Assembly (NCBI GenBank): GCA_002189035.1
Contig: CM007992.1
Location: forward strand, 2,914,001-2,978,000
Direction of reading: 5' to 3'
Origin: Utricularia gibba
Taxonomy: Eukaryota; Streptophyta; Magnoliopsida; Lamiales; Lentibulariaceae
Length of the DNA: 64,000 nt
A model generated the notes under the pieces. It was not told the DNA's origin. It did not search any database and was given only the letters and a program-made list of their open reading frames with translations. A program made the position numbers and the translations under genes. Position 1 is the first letter of the stretch; the number at the start of each line of letters is the position of its first letter. Below, piece by piece: positions 47,761-60,948 of the stretch.

Positions 47761-49408
47761 CAAGTCTCCACACACAGGACGAGACAACACTGTAGAGCAA
47801 TACTTTCCTGCCACAACCAAAAGCTGCAAATAAAAGATCGCAGACAACACAAGCGACACAGCAGGAGCAAAACCCCCCCTTTTTCTTCTTTTGCCCTTTT
47901 GCAGTAACAATACAAACGGAATGGAAACTCGCCGCCGGGCAGAGGCGGTGGCCGGTGAAGAGGGAGAAAGATAAAAAGGAAAGAAAGATGCTGGTGTACA
48001 AAGGGAGCAGAGCAGCGGTTCAGAGCACTAGGCTTTATATTGAAAATGCATTTTGGTTTCCAAATATAAAAAAGGCAACCAACTCAAATCACTCCATGGG
48101 GAGACCCGACTGTACACACCAATCACTCCAACCTTTCCAACGCATTTAACTAATCCCTTTAAATAGATTCACATAACCAACAACTCGATCGCAAGTTTCC
48201 AAATATAAAAAGCTATCAAGGGAACAAATTTAAGGTGTTTTTGCTTCTTACAAGTGATTGTTTTTTTTTGAAAGAACAAAGAGAATAACATTAAGTATAA
48301 GCATACAATCCAACATGTATATATTAAAATAAAATATTTAAATATATCAAAAATTATAAATCATTAATAATCAATTAAAGTTTAATTTTTTTCTAATATG
48401 ATTCAGTATAATTTAATTTCACTTTGTATTCATGTGAATGTCAAGATCTATGTTCTTTTTGTATAATATTATCTAATTCTAATATTCAAATTTTTACAAT
48501 TTATTTCCTTCAGTTCTTCTAATAAAAAACCCTCATACAAAATTAAAGAATCACTATTTTTAAGTATATACTCTCTCTAATCCGTAATCAATATGATATA
48601 TCATCATTAAGTCTTATATCATATCCCTTAATTTCAACAAGTTATCCAACTAATTATACATGTCTATTCCAGTGCAACTCTTTTTTTTTTGTTTACTTCA
48701 GTTTGAATTCTAAGGAACATTCAAACTTACCCTTTCACCTTTCTCCCATTGAAACTACCAAAAAAAAGCACCCCATATTCGTTTCTTAATTTTATGTAGA
48801 TTAGTTAGTGTTTTGGGTAGTTCATTGTGTGCTTGTGTGGATGCAAAGAGGAGGCAGGATTGTGATGGATTATGAAAGCTAAGTCCTCTGCCTGGCCGGG
48901 GCTTAAAAATCTGTAGTGCGGCGGCGGGGATTAACACACGAGGCGCGATGAATGTTTTGCTGAGTCGCAGACACGACAGGCGCACAGTATGATTGGAGTT
49001 GGAGATGGGTTTGGGTTTTGGAGTTGATTATGATCCAGAGAATGAGGCACCAGTGTTGTTGTTATATCAAAAGATGGGCCGCAGAGTGGCTTTAGCTTTT
49101 TCAAAATCTGACAAAAGCGAAACCCAACAACCAGACAATTCCTTTCTTTCTGCGCCAAAGGAGGAAGAATGGAATGGAATGGATCGTGTTTTGGAAAGAA
49201 GATCAAATCAGATCCCGGTTAGAGATGCAGTGCTCTTTTTTCAGGCCCCCTTCTTTATCTAAAGAGCACTGGATCTCTGACCTGAACTTTCACTGCTACT
49301 AGCAGCTGCCTTGGGGTTCAACCACGCCACCGTGTAGTGTAGTTCATTTCCCATCCAAGAAAAGAAATTGCATGGAAGCCAACAACCTCGGTTAAAAAGA
49401 TGATCCAG
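47761..49408. other. Promoter of BG1-like gene and intergenic DNA
   Basis: 47761-48060: 5' flank of the BG1-like gene. 48180-48750: AT-rich. 48760-49300: mixed composition, probably 3' flank of the BRX-like gene; no protein family recognised on either strand. Confidence 0.35.
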
Positions 49409-50829
49409 TCAGAGGTATCGGCGCTGAATCCTGGCTTTGTTCTCCTCCCACCATAGCCTTGCTTGCGTCTCCTCGAACCTGTCGCGGCTGCATTCAAGAG
49501 TGCACTCGTCAGCCTGATTAATGATCACGGGAGACAGAGTTGCTTTTTCACAAGCTCTTGTGAGGTCGATTGGTTCACCTGAACCGTACTCTTCGAAGCT
49601 CCCGGGTGCCGGTTGAGGACACGCCGATGGTGATGTAGACTCCCGGCTCGTCTTGCTCCACCCACTCGCTTTCCTCCTGGTCGCTACCCGACGACCTTGC
49701 AGAGGCCTCCATCGAAGACAGAGTCTCGTTGGGGACCGACGGCTGTTGCTCGGTGTCAGAGACCTTAACCAGAAAGCAGCAGTTTTCTCCATCGATCATA
49801 CAACAAACGACCAGATATTGCAGACATGAAAGTAAGAAAGAAAAGAGATTCCTCCCCTCTTCTACCTCGTTGTTTTCCGGTGCCTTCGGGTTGGAATGCC
49901 GGTGCGACTTTCGGACATTGTACAGCTCCATCACCTTGTCGTAGTTCTCCGCCCACCACCGCTGCGCCCCAGCCTTGTCGAACAAATCCCGACTGCACCA
50001 CAAGAAGCAAGTTGTGAAAACCAGGGGCGGGCGATTGAGCCATTGTTTTCAAGGTGTAGTGGACCCGTAGAGAAATAACTATTCTTCAAGTATCCACAGG
50101 CCTAACTCAGTCTCACAGAACCAGATCGTACTGCAAAAAGAAGAACTAAAACGCCAGAAAAATAAAATAAATAAATACAATATTTTATTATTAAATATCT
50201 TGCATATGACGTGGTACTCCCACTGCAGACTCACATGCCCCCTTCAATTTATCCACGACAACAAGTAACGAAAAATATCGGTTTTAATGGAAGGAAATTC
50301 ATTTTTAAAATATTTTTTGTAAATATTATTTTGGAAAAATAATTACGATTTTGATAAATGCCTTTTTGTATGTACTTTTCTTTACCGGGTACCTGAATCG
50401 GATCTTTTTGAGATCGTTGGCGCCGTGAACCATGGAAACAAACGTAATCAACACGCCTGGCTCGACCTGCGCTACCCACTCCTTCTCCTCCTCTTCGTCT
50501 TCCTCCGCGAAACACGCGGACTCGGTTCTACCGCTCGCGGAAGCAGGCGTACACGACCCGCTCAAAAACGATTTCAACTTCCTCTCCGCTTGGTTCAAAT
50601 TCTCCGCTCTCCGGTACGAACCACGAAACCGCTCCGAATCGACGTAATTCCGTCCCGCGCACGGCGGATTGCACTTCGCCGCCAATCGAATAATCCTATC
50701 GATTGGGCTCTTATTCGAAGGCGTCGGCGCGGCGGCAGCGGTTTCCGATGAGCGATCGCCGTCATCCTCCGGATCTCCGCTGCGGAGAGAACCGTCGATC
50801 CGCTTGGCACATGGAAGGCAAGTTAACAT
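49409..50829 (-). CDS. BREVIS RADIX-like protein (two BRX domains)
   Basis: Regulator of the BRX family, linked in Arabidopsis to root growth, auxin and cytokinin response and protophloem, with plasma-membrane and nuclear pools. Exons 50829-50393, 49992-49866, 49763-49579 and 49487-49409 give 275 aa with consistent phases. The N-terminal Cys motif is MLTCLPCAKR (possible palmitoylation). Then comes RNYVDSERFRGSYRRAE. BRX domain 1 is KEWVAQVEPGVLITFVSMVH then RFSRDLFDKAGAQRWWAENY. The linker is VSDTEQQPS. BRX domain 2 is SEWVEQDEPGVYITIGVSST then RFSRDRFEETQARLWWEENK, ending RIQRRYL. It is shorter than BRX itself (344 aa), mainly between the domains. Frame intact. Confidence 0.93.
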
Positions 50830-51748
50830 CGGAGATCTAGTAGTAGTTGGGGGGGAGGAACAGAGCAGCAGGAAGCAGATTGACAAAATGGGAGGGAGAG
50901 CCAGAGACAGACTGGGGGCTTTAAATTTAATGCATGGTACGTATAGGAAAATATAAATAAATATAACCATTAATAGCAAAATTCAATTTTCATTATTATT
51001 ATTTTTTTATATAGCCGTTACTAATAATTATTCTGCCAATCTTATGCCACTCACATGAGTGGTAATTAATGGCCTGCATCTACTATCCACGTAGCCTGAG
51101 ATGAGATGAGATGTGCGAGCTACTTCATTTTCAAATTCAAATCCCATTACTATAAATAAATAACTAAGTGCATTATTTAACATTTAATCCATTAAAATAG
51201 ACATCCCAATTTATTAGACTAAAAATTTCTTAAATTGATTATATTTAATTTTCGAAGATTCTAGTATTTAATTATTATGTAATAAAATCATAAAATCATA
51301 CTTTATAATTAAATTTATAAATTATTGAATTTATTGAATATATATTTTAATGATTAAATATTACTTATTTTTTATTTAATCTAAAAAGATATTTACATAT
51401 TAATCTAGTCTCAAATTTTATTTTATTCACGTAATAAAACTAATTATATTAAACATAATATAAATCACAATTTCAAATTAATCTCATTATTAACTAATTC
51501 ATTAATTAATCAAGTTGCTTAGATCGTTCCATTTTTCCCCAATAATGAAGATTGCGGGAAAAAAATGGTGCTCTGAATAAAATAACGCACCCCGTAATCG
51601 GGTGGTGAAAATCCGGGTCGGGCACACGGCTCACATTATTGGAGACCCGGGTCTCTGGGAGTACTGTAAAAGAAAGGGGAAAAAAAAAAAAGCAATCAGA
51701 TAGCTTGTTGAAAGCTATTTACTTGATCGACGGGCAGGGATCGGAGGC
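50830..51748. other. BRX-like promoter and E2 3' flank
   Basis: 5' flank of the BRX-like gene, then an AT-rich spacer, then the 3' flank of the E2 gene. No gene seen. Confidence 0.35.
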
Positions 51749-54700
51749 TTAGAGCAGCATGGACTCCGGGTTCTCTATGTAACCCTTGAAGGCCTTGAGC
51801 CATTCTGCTCCTATAGCACCTGCGAATGCGAACCAGTTGCGTACAGTTATCATGGGGAATTGTAAGAGGAACCATGAACGTGGGCGGAAGGCATACCGTC
51901 AATGACTCGGTGGTCGCAGCTCAGAGTGACGGACATCAGCGAGGCGAATTTATATTGTTCAGGGCCATCGGCAGGAACCACCCTTCTCTCAGCTACTCGT
52001 GTGAATTCACAAGCAGGATAAATTTAGTGTGTGTGTGCTTAAAAAAAGAAAGGAAGGGAAACCTCTGTACTGACCGGATCCGACTGCAAGAATGCCGGCC
52101 TGGGTGGGTTGATAATGGCACAGAATTGCTTGATGCCGAAAGGTCCTCCCAAATTTGACACAGTGAATGTGCCTCCCTGAAGAAAGAGGATTATGGTTGA
52201 AGGGGAATTATGTCATCGAAAAACCCCATCTTGAAGTTAGTTTCACCTCGTAATCCTCTGGTTTCAGGGTGTTGCTTTTGGCTTTCTCGGCCAAATATTT
52301 CACTTCATCGGCTATCTTTGATAGCCCTTTCTTGTCCGCATCCTGAAAATTTTGATAGGGATGCCGTGAGAGTGAGTCTTCACCATAAAGTTGCTATGGA
52401 CGAAACTGTAGACACTCTTATTTGCGTGTATGGGAGGCAGTCTTACCCTAATGACAGGGACAAAGAGCCCATTGTCTGTTTGCACGGCAACATTGATGTT
52501 TACATTGTGGTACCTGCATCAGAAGACAGCAAAATGCATCAAACAATGCATGAAGTTTAGTAACCAGCTTTCACTGTCTAGCATACTTACTGGCGAATGT
52601 AGTCATTTGTCCATGAGCTGTTGCACTGAGGAACCTTTTTAAGAGCTAAGGCAGCAGCCTGCAGGTAATATTTACTTACATTCAGCAAGGAAACGGACAA
52701 CTATGCGACCCAAAAGATGTCTTTTACAATAAATTGTCTCCAGCATCAAGATACACACGTGAGTAATACAACAGGTCAAATGAGATTCTTGATATACCTT
52801 AATTACGAGATCATTAACAGAAATTCTTTTCCCACCAGAAGATTCCTGCAATGAATTCAGTTGCCCCCGCAATCTGTAGATGAAAAAAAAAATGGTGTAA
52901 AGGGTCTGAAAAATTATTACTGTTTTATTTTTTTGCTGCAAGTAACAACTCACTCCAAGAGCTTGTCGACGCATGTATCTACTGTAAGGTAATAATGAGG
53001 AATGGTTTGTTTCGATAACAGCAGCCTGGATGCTGTGACCTGCAAAAAGAATTAGCATTAGTTAAATACATGACATTGTTGAACAGAAAGAAAACCAACA
53101 GATATACAATTTAAAGACTCCATTTTACAGACAGGGGCCACACCATACGAAGATTGGTATCCTTACCTTTCGAATTTGTGAATGCGGGATGTCTACGTAA
53201 TCTAGGCCCACGGGGGTTGCTGTATCAACTCTACTAGGTTTTGAAGCTTCCTTCTTACGAGAAGCTATAGTGGACCAAGAAGAAAGGTTCAGTAAGTCAA
53301 AGCTTTCATAATCAATAGAATGAACATTTAAGTTTACTTGAAAACAATCTCACAAAGATAAATAATGCATATGTAAGTCAGGCCAGATCAAGGATAAATG
53401 ACTACCAAGATAATCTTCAATATCAGCCTTGACAATACGCCCATCAGGTCCCGATCCTTTGATGTCTGAAAGAGCGACCTGCATTAATACAAATTAGATC
53501 ACTCTATCAAACAAACCTAGCACCAAATCCTGAATTCTATAACTTCATAGTACACTATGATCTTCAGCAAGTTTCCTTGCAATAGGGCTGGCGAAAATTC
53601 GATCTCCTGTAGAAGATCCTGCAGTTGAACTTGGCTTGGAAGCCTTTGGCTCTGAAGATGGAGGACTGGACGCTTTAGCCTCTTCTTCCTTTGGGGAAGG
53701 AGTAGCAGGTTGGGATTTAGATGCCAAATCAGCTGCAGCATCAGTTGCAGACGGGGAGTAGTCCTTAAATTTTCCAACATCTTCTTCTTCTTCAACAGTA
53801 ATGGCAATTACCTAAGATGAACAGGTTAGTAAATGAGCTACATTGATGATTGAGACGTTGATTCCAGCAAAAAGGTCGTGAGGGGCCTATCAGCTGGTTG
53901 AATAGAAGGTCATTTAAATAATACCTCGCCAACTTTAATCCCACTTGATCCATCCCCATGCAAAATTTTTGCCAAAAACCCTTCCTCCATGCACTCCATT
54001 TCCACCGTCGCTTTATCCTAACGATATCAAATGCCCAAAGTGTGATTAAAAAAAGCGCAGAAATATATTAAATTTATATGCACTCACAGTTTCAACTTCA
54101 CAAAGCACTTCTCCAGGTGAAACCTTTTCACCCTCTTTCTTCAGCCACCTGGCAATATTGCCCTGTGCCATAGGACAAGAAAGTAATGATAACATGGATG
54201 ATCCATGAGCTAAATCAGTGCACTCCAGAAAGACACATGCCTCTGTCATTGTAGGAGAAAGCGAAGGCATCCCGATCTCTTGGTGAGGAGGGAAGCCTGA
54301 AAGCAGCAGCAATGTCGCAGTACAAGTTAATAGTCAACACTGAGTGGAATAATTTAAGACATTGAGATCAATAATAAGTTTGTGATCCAATCACTGACTT
54401 CTGTGTACCGAAATGAAAGTGAGTGTAACACTGACATAAGCAATGCAACTAAACATTGGAAATCCGCACAAAACATTAAAAACTAACCAGATTCTGTTGA
54501 ATATCCTCTCATGAAGCCTGATGATTTACTAAAAGGAAATCAATCTAATCAGATAAAGAGGAAAAAAAATCTTTTTCTGAAAAAAAAATAAAACAAAAAC
54601 ATCATTTATGGCTCCAATCGGGAGAACCTGCCATAATGCATGCCTAAAGCTGGTGTATAAAGTTCCCTTGACATCCACGAAGCATCCCTCCTGCTCAGAG

Positions 54701-55617
54701 CTACAGGTGATACCTTCATCAAATATACTGAAAAATCAAATTCATGAAATTTCCCTCCATTCAAAAGCATAAGCATGCATTATGATAAGACAAAAAAAAG
54801 GTTCAATGGATATAACCATGGTATTCTGTGTTGCTGAATTTTGACGGGGCCTGAAAATGCCCTTATTGCAACATTTTGAAATATCTGTAAATGGACATCA
54901 AACAGATATACAACAATGAATACGAGTATATCACATATCGTCACTATTCACGAGAATAAAAACTTGACATACTTCAAAAATAAATGGCAGAAAAATACAC
55001 AACAAGTATGCATCCTTGTACTCACAGTCTTTCGCATGTCCGCAAAGACACAGTAGCGTTCATAACAGAAAGTAATTAGAGAATCGAATCTGAGAAATAG
55101 AGATACAATGGAAAGATATTGGTTTAAAACCTTACCATCGATTTTATCAACAGAAGGTCTAACATTGCTTGACAACCCTCGGACAGGAATCCCATTACGA
55201 ATTCGCTGCAACTGGTGAAAAACATGATATGACAATTACAAACAAAGGAAAACTCACACATATCCTCGAAAAAAAGTGTACGCTATTCCATAAAATTGCA
55301 CATCAATATCTATGCTTCAAATACTAATCAGGAGATAAACGCCACCAAACCATTTCAACATACTCAAAACCATTTACCCTTCCACAAGACCCTGAATAAA
55401 AATCAACATCTTCCCGCATTCAACTCCCAAACCCATTAAAAAAAATTAGAAATGGAATTCCCACACCGAGCAAACGAAATCCGAATTTCGATCACACCAA
55501 TTCCTCCAACAATCCAATGCCCCCAAAACACGAAATTGAATCAAACAAACATACACCCACGCATCCAAAACGACGCACCCTCTTAGAGTAGCTCAAGATT
55601 CTCGAAGGAATCGGCAT
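51749..55617 (-). CDS. Pyruvate dehydrogenase E2 (dihydrolipoyl acetyltransferase), mitochondrial
   Basis: Core acetyltransferase of mitochondrial PDC; 19 exons, about 539 aa. Exon starts: 55617, 55205, 54884, 54713, 54528, 54296, 54162, 54017, 53811, 53478, 53264, 53039, 52873, 52658, 52513, 52342, 52176, 51992 and 51819. The N-terminus [14 protein letters not shown] is presequence-like. One lipoyl domain: [20 protein letters not shown], with lipoyl Lys in [12 protein letters not shown] Pro/Ser linker, then the peripheral-subunit-binding domain [15 protein letters not shown]...[12 protein letters not shown]. The catalytic domain contains [32 protein letters not shown] and DHRVIDG (catalytic His, Asp). 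In exon 17 the frame breaks at AACCCACCCAGGCC (52102-52104); one extra C gives [12 protein letters not shown]. The donor after 54241 is GC, not GT. Confidence 0.95.
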
Positions 55618-57043
55618 GACGGCGCCAGTCGAATAGAAGTGAGGATGGGATCAAACTGTGCGAGAAGGTTCGGAACTTGGAACCCTGGGTTTTCCTTAAC
55701 AAGCGCAGTTGGCAGGCAGGCACGACCAGTCATATATAGACATTAATACTAATAATATTTCATTTGTTGATTTTTTTGAATTTTCGCTTATGTTGTAGTG
55801 TTTGTTTGATATTATAAAACATTATATTATGTTAAATAATCTTTATTTTCTGATTTGATAATAAGTGATATTTAATAATACTAATCAAATAATTTTCTTA
55901 TTTTATTTCTTAACTTATATTTAAACAAAAATTCAATCAATCATATTATTGTAAATACAATATTATTTTAGTTATTTTAAGAAAAAATGTATTTTTAAAT
56001 ATCGATTTTATTTTTTTTATTTACCAATACATAGATTATGTGTCTAATCAACTTGAGATTAAATAGATTGTAGTTGTTGGTTCATTATGTTTTTAAAAAT
56101 TATAAAAATTATTCATATTATTTTATTGTTTAACAATTTAGCATAATTAATTTTTATTTTTTCAAAAAAATACCAAAATTAATTTTTTGCATTTTAAAAT
56201 TAAATTTTAACAATTTAATACCTACTATTTATATAAGCGTTTTGTCATAAATGATTTTCATTGAAATAATTGAATTAATAATCAAGAATTATTTAAAAAA
56301 TTTTGGTAAAATTAATCATCAACTAAGTGTGATTAGTTTTTAAATAGTGGGAAACTAATTATCTCTTATGTTAAAACAATAGATAATTTAAAATATAGAA
56401 AATATAAAATTTTGAGAATGCATTTTTCATGATATTATAAGAATTAATTATATTCAGTACGTAAAATTTTGATAATTAATTTTATCAGCTGGGTGAAAGT
56501 ATACAATTTATATTAAAAAATATAAAATACTCTTACCGGAATGTTAAATATTTAGATTTTTTAACGTAATTTCCTCGATAAAAAAAAAGAAAATTTCAAG
56601 AATGATGAAATTCATATTAAAATTTTATTTGAATCATGAATATTTTGAAGGTATTTTGTATAAATTACAAAATTTTATATTAACACATGATAGTTAATTA
56701 TTTCTTAAATGATAATCCCTACAAAAAATATTTAATTAATTAATTTATTTTCTAAATCCGTCATTACTCTCACTAAACTAACGAAGAAATTAAAACTTCG
56801 AACACTTGCTCCTAAAAGGAGCGCACTTCCCACTAATTGCTCATTAGTATGCTATAAAATGGCGGACGAGCGGGAGGATTTTCGGTACCCGGGGCTCGAA
56901 TTTCGAAATCTCAGAGGGGAGCGAAGAAATTCCCATTTTCGTTGTTAATTTCAGAGGGGAGGATTTTAGTATGCTATAAAGTGATTCGGAGATCTGATCC
57001 GGCCGGACGGCGGTGGGCTTTGTGTGCTTGGGTTAGGCTTTCA
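55618..57043. other. Spacer between divergent E2 and TRB genes
   Basis: 5' flank of the E2 gene, then AT-rich DNA from 55740, then from about 56815 the 5' UTR and promoter of the Myb-histone gene. No other gene. Confidence 0.35.
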
Positions 57044-58514
57044 ATGGGTAATCAGAAGCAGAAATGGACTGGGGAGGAGGAGGAAGCGCTGAAGGCGGGG
57101 GTAGCGAAGCACGGCCCCGGAAAATGGAAAGCAATTCTAGTTGACCCGGAGTTCGCTTCCAAACTTGGTAATCGTTCGAATGTCGATCTTAAGGTATGCC
57201 AATGCTTGCTTTGTTTGTAGTGTTGTTTGTTTTGATTTCGGTTAATCATTTTTTGTTTGGTATTGTTGGCATAGTCACTTGTTTGTTCTCGTCCTGAAAC
57301 TTTATCCCTTGCCATTTTGGTACACAACGTACATCAAATCTGGAATAACCTTGCTATGGTCATCAGGACAAATGGAGGAACATGGGTGCTGGCTTTGGAA
57401 GGACGAGCATTTCGATTTCAAAAGCAAAAGAAAGTATGTCCCATGCTGTTATACCAAAAAATCGAAAAGAATCTTCCCCTCCCCAGAGCCCAAGGGATGT
57501 GAAGAATGTCCTAAAGTATGTTGTTTCTTCAGAATGTCAATATGATGATCATTGTCAAGGCTACTATGTTGAAAAGCGTTTAGCTTGAGGAAATTGTGGG
57601 AAGTTTAGTAGTTGTGGTGCATGAATTACTAAAATGGGATTCATAAAAAAGTTGTAAACTTGGATTTCCAAATAACAAGATGCCTATTCTTTTTAATGAG
57701 CACATTTGATGGTTTTTTGTTGTTTCTTAGATACAGTGCCATGATTTATGAAGCTATTTCAACGTTGAAAGACCCCAGTGGCTCTGATCTTGGTGCCATT
57801 GTGGGATTTATTGAGGTAACTCTCTTCTCTCTGAATCCTCATTGATGGGATTTACTGCTTAATGAACATAAGGAGACCAGAATTCAACTGGTGATGGTGG
57901 CTTGTGCTATTCTTGACAGCAAAGGTACGATGTACCACCGAATTTCAGAAGGCAAATGAGTTTAAGGCTACGGAGACTTGTTTTACAAGGAAAACTTATA
58001 AAGGTCCTTGATTTTACCTCTTTTGAGATTCTTCTCGTCTGACATGTTGATTGGTGCACTGAGAAAGATTCCTAGAATTTAAGACTGCCAAGTTTTGATC
58101 TTGAACAATACAAATTAATGTTTGGGAACGTTATGCAGGTTCTCCAGCGTTTCAAGATCAAAGACGCCTCATTTGGCACGAAAACAACAACTTCAAAGCA
58201 AAGGGATGCCAAACCAGAGCCACCGCAGGTACCCAGTTCCAGTGTTCCCGTGGAAACCGTGAAAGAGGCTGCTATTCTGGCTGCGCAGCTCATTGCCGAG
58301 GCAGAACATAATGAATTCACGGAAGCAGAAGCAGTGCAAGAGTTTGAGAGAGTGTCTCAACTGGCTGAAGATTCAGAAATGCGGCTTACCCTTTACCAAG
58401 AGATGACTCAGCACTGTAAGTCTTGCCACTCTTGCTACTCCTCCTGTACTTAATATCATTGAACTAACTGTATTCACTACAGGTCTGTCGGGTGGGCAAG
58501 TCCTCCTTGGTTAA
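57044..58514 (+). CDS. Telomere repeat-binding factor / single Myb histone protein
   Basis: Plant TRB/SMH protein: N-terminal telobox-type Myb, central linker-histone H1/H5 domain and C-terminal coiled coil. It binds telomeric and telobox DNA in the nucleus. Exons 57044-57193, 57367-57515, 57731-57815, 57920-58003, 58139-58415 and 58483-58514 give 258 aa with all phases consistent. Myb: [20 protein letters not shown] then [12 protein letters not shown] and [13 protein letters not shown] (VDLKDKWRN telobox signature). H1/H5: [20 protein letters not shown] then [20 protein letters not shown]. Coiled coil: [20 protein letters not shown] then [19 protein letters not shown]. It ends [10 protein letters not shown], where many relatives have CSRGEAVxLA. 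Frame intact. Confidence 0.93.
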
Positions 58515-59585
58515 GGTTCCTGCGCATAAATGTAGCAATTAGTGGATATGATGTGTTGATATGGTTAAGCTCCCCCCCTGCTGTGCTGCAAGATGGATGG
58601 AGTTTTTGTCTGGGAAGATGCAACTTTGTCCATTCCCTTTCTCCCTGTCCGTCTTTGGAGCTGGGAGTTTGTACCCTTGTCCTTAGTCTTGTGACCTTAG
58701 GCATTAGATTTTGTTCATATAGATCTTGTGTAGGAGAGACAATGTACAAGCTTTGCTCCGGGGAATGAAAAATATGTCCGTTCCTGTTCTCTTTCATTCT
58801 TAGCCGTTGATTGAATTGTAGATCAACGGTTACAAATCATCCCATGTGTTCCTCTAGGGAATAGATGGGGATACCGGGTACGGGCAGGGTCCGTTACGAT
58901 GGGCTGGGGTCGACCCGTTTCCTCTCTAGATTTGTTCATTTGTTCATTTATGAATGGGCCCTTCTTCTTCTTCTTCGTTCGTTCGTCCGATGCCTCCCCT
59001 GTGCTTGTTCGCGATCATTACCACATACACAATTGGGTCTTCTGTGCTGAAGCTGATTTTGAAACTATTTCTCCTCGATGTAAATAGATAGCGTGGTGTC
59101 TCAGGATAATGGCTCCAAGCGTTTCGTCCAAAGAAGTGGTGAAAACTATAGGATTGAGTGGTAGGTGGCTGGAAGTGTCAAGGTTAGTAACCTTGATATC
59201 TGGTTCCAATATCCGAGTATAGCATTGTCTCTGTGGGCGTACTGCTCTGAAAAAATGTGATGTCGAGGGTTTGAATAGTCTCAGTGAATCCCAACTCCTC
59301 ATATTCACATTCAGAGGTTCAATGCTTGTGATCCATGATGAATGAATGGCTCTTTATTGGGCAATTGAGGGACTAAACTTGCGCCCGTATAATATTGTGA
59401 AGATTTTCTCATGCTGGAACAGATGAAGCCTGCAAAGAATCTGAATCCTTTGTTCCAGTCCCGTATACCCTCCTTACATTTGATTCTCAATGGCCGGAAG
59501 AAAAAGGGATTGATCCTTGAAAACATTGTCAGGAGGCAGAGAGAAGCATTTACTGTGACAATCTAATGAACCATCAGAAATCCAA
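58515..59585. other. Convergent 3' flanks of TRB and coatomer zeta genes
   Basis: 3' UTRs and unassigned mixed-composition DNA. A C7 run is present at about 58572-58578. No further gene recognised. Confidence 0.35.
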
Positions 59586-60826
59586 CTATCGCAGAAGTGA
59601 TCTTGTCAAATGCTCCGAGCAGTAGCCAGGGCTTGAGTAATTGTCTGTGAAACAATGGGGAACCAAGTTTCAGACCATCCGCGGAATTTCCAGATGTATG
59701 TAGGAAATAACATCACCTGCTCCGATAGGGGAGCGCCGCTTTCTGCATTAGCTGAGCCAACTTTGCTAGCAATGGCATTGCCATCCGTTTCTAGAACAAT
59801 CCTGGAATGCAGGGAGAGCATCAATCAATGAACAATGCTTCATTCAAAAAACAACCAATTCAGTGAAAACGGACCATTCCTAGTCTAGAGAATGATAATG
59901 AAATGCACAGAAGAGGTCACACACTGCATATGCTGTATGAGCATGTGCATCATCTAATCAATTCGGAGAGAGAACAATTTGCTTATACTTCATCAGCCAA
60001 GGATTTGAATAGCCATGATCTCAAGTAGCAGATTAGTATGAAAAAGAGGTTATAAGAGGAGCAGAGATGAGGGCATACCCTCCATCAACTATCTCATCAA
60101 GGCACAAGAGAATGAGATCCAAATTTTCCAATGCCTCCCTCAAGTCAACATTGTTCCTAGAACAAGAAAACAAGATGGGGTCGATGTCAGCGGAGAGGAC
60201 CCCTGAACAACACTATAGATAATAGCACAGATTTAAACCTGAGGAGAATGGTAGCTGCATCATAGAATCCTTGCAACACAGTTGAAAGAATCAATTCATT
60301 TTCATCATCTCCACCAGTCACATAGAAGTGCAGATCCTGAACAAATCTGTACACAATGATGTTGTTCTCCACCATTGTGATATCCGCTGTGGAGTCACAT
60401 AAAACACAAATAAGTAAAAAATCCCTCCATTTGTAAAAGCACGAATCAGAACTGTGACCCAAAGACCACACACCTTCTGTGCGAGCATTTGTCTTTTGAG
60501 TTTTCGTGAAAATAGACTTCTCAAAAGCCAGTTTCGCGCTGTTAGTAGGCCATTCATCCGAATAATACTTAACCGCGACACGCTTACCCTCCGGATCCAA
60601 CAGAAGTATGTTCTTGACAGTAGGACAGGCCTCCTAAAATCAACAAACTTCAATCAAAACAACATCAATATGATCATCTAAACCTCGCGATTACCGCGAA
60701 CAAAGATATAAATCGCAATGCACAACTACAAGCGATCGCCAGATCGGACCTGGTGCGTCATCCTTTCCGGTAAAAGATCAATGTCGCATGACGGAGAAAA
60801 CTTACCCGGCTGAGGAAGGTCGCCAT
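59586..60826 (-). CDS. Coatomer subunit zeta (COPI)
   Basis: Small F-COPI subunit for Golgi-to-ER vesicle coats; longin-like fold. Six exons: 60826-60806, 60633-60474, 60386-60239, 60156-60079, 59801-59717 and 59644-59586; about 183 aa. Conserved blocks: [92 protein letters not shown] and [14 protein letters not shown]. As written the last exon stops at 59606 after ARSI, 6-7 residues short. One extra G in GCTCGGAGC (CC at 59615-59616) gives [11 protein letters not shown] and a stop at 59586, the standard family ending; I used that end. The exon 2 acceptor could also be three bases later. Confidence 0.93.
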
Positions 60827-60948
60827 CGTTAGATTGCAGCCAAATAAACAATAAAAATACCGCAGCAGAATATACCAAACCACACTTCTATTCTCCTCAA
60901 ATCCAACACATGGCAATATACAGTGAAGTTTTGTTGGTTGGGACTCAT

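Noticed and set aside
6119-60826. Programmed frameshifting or recoding as the cause of the shared breaks
   Set aside because: No slippery-site-plus-structure pattern, mixed strand and base (G or C), and no precedent for these nuclear families; run-length error is simpler.
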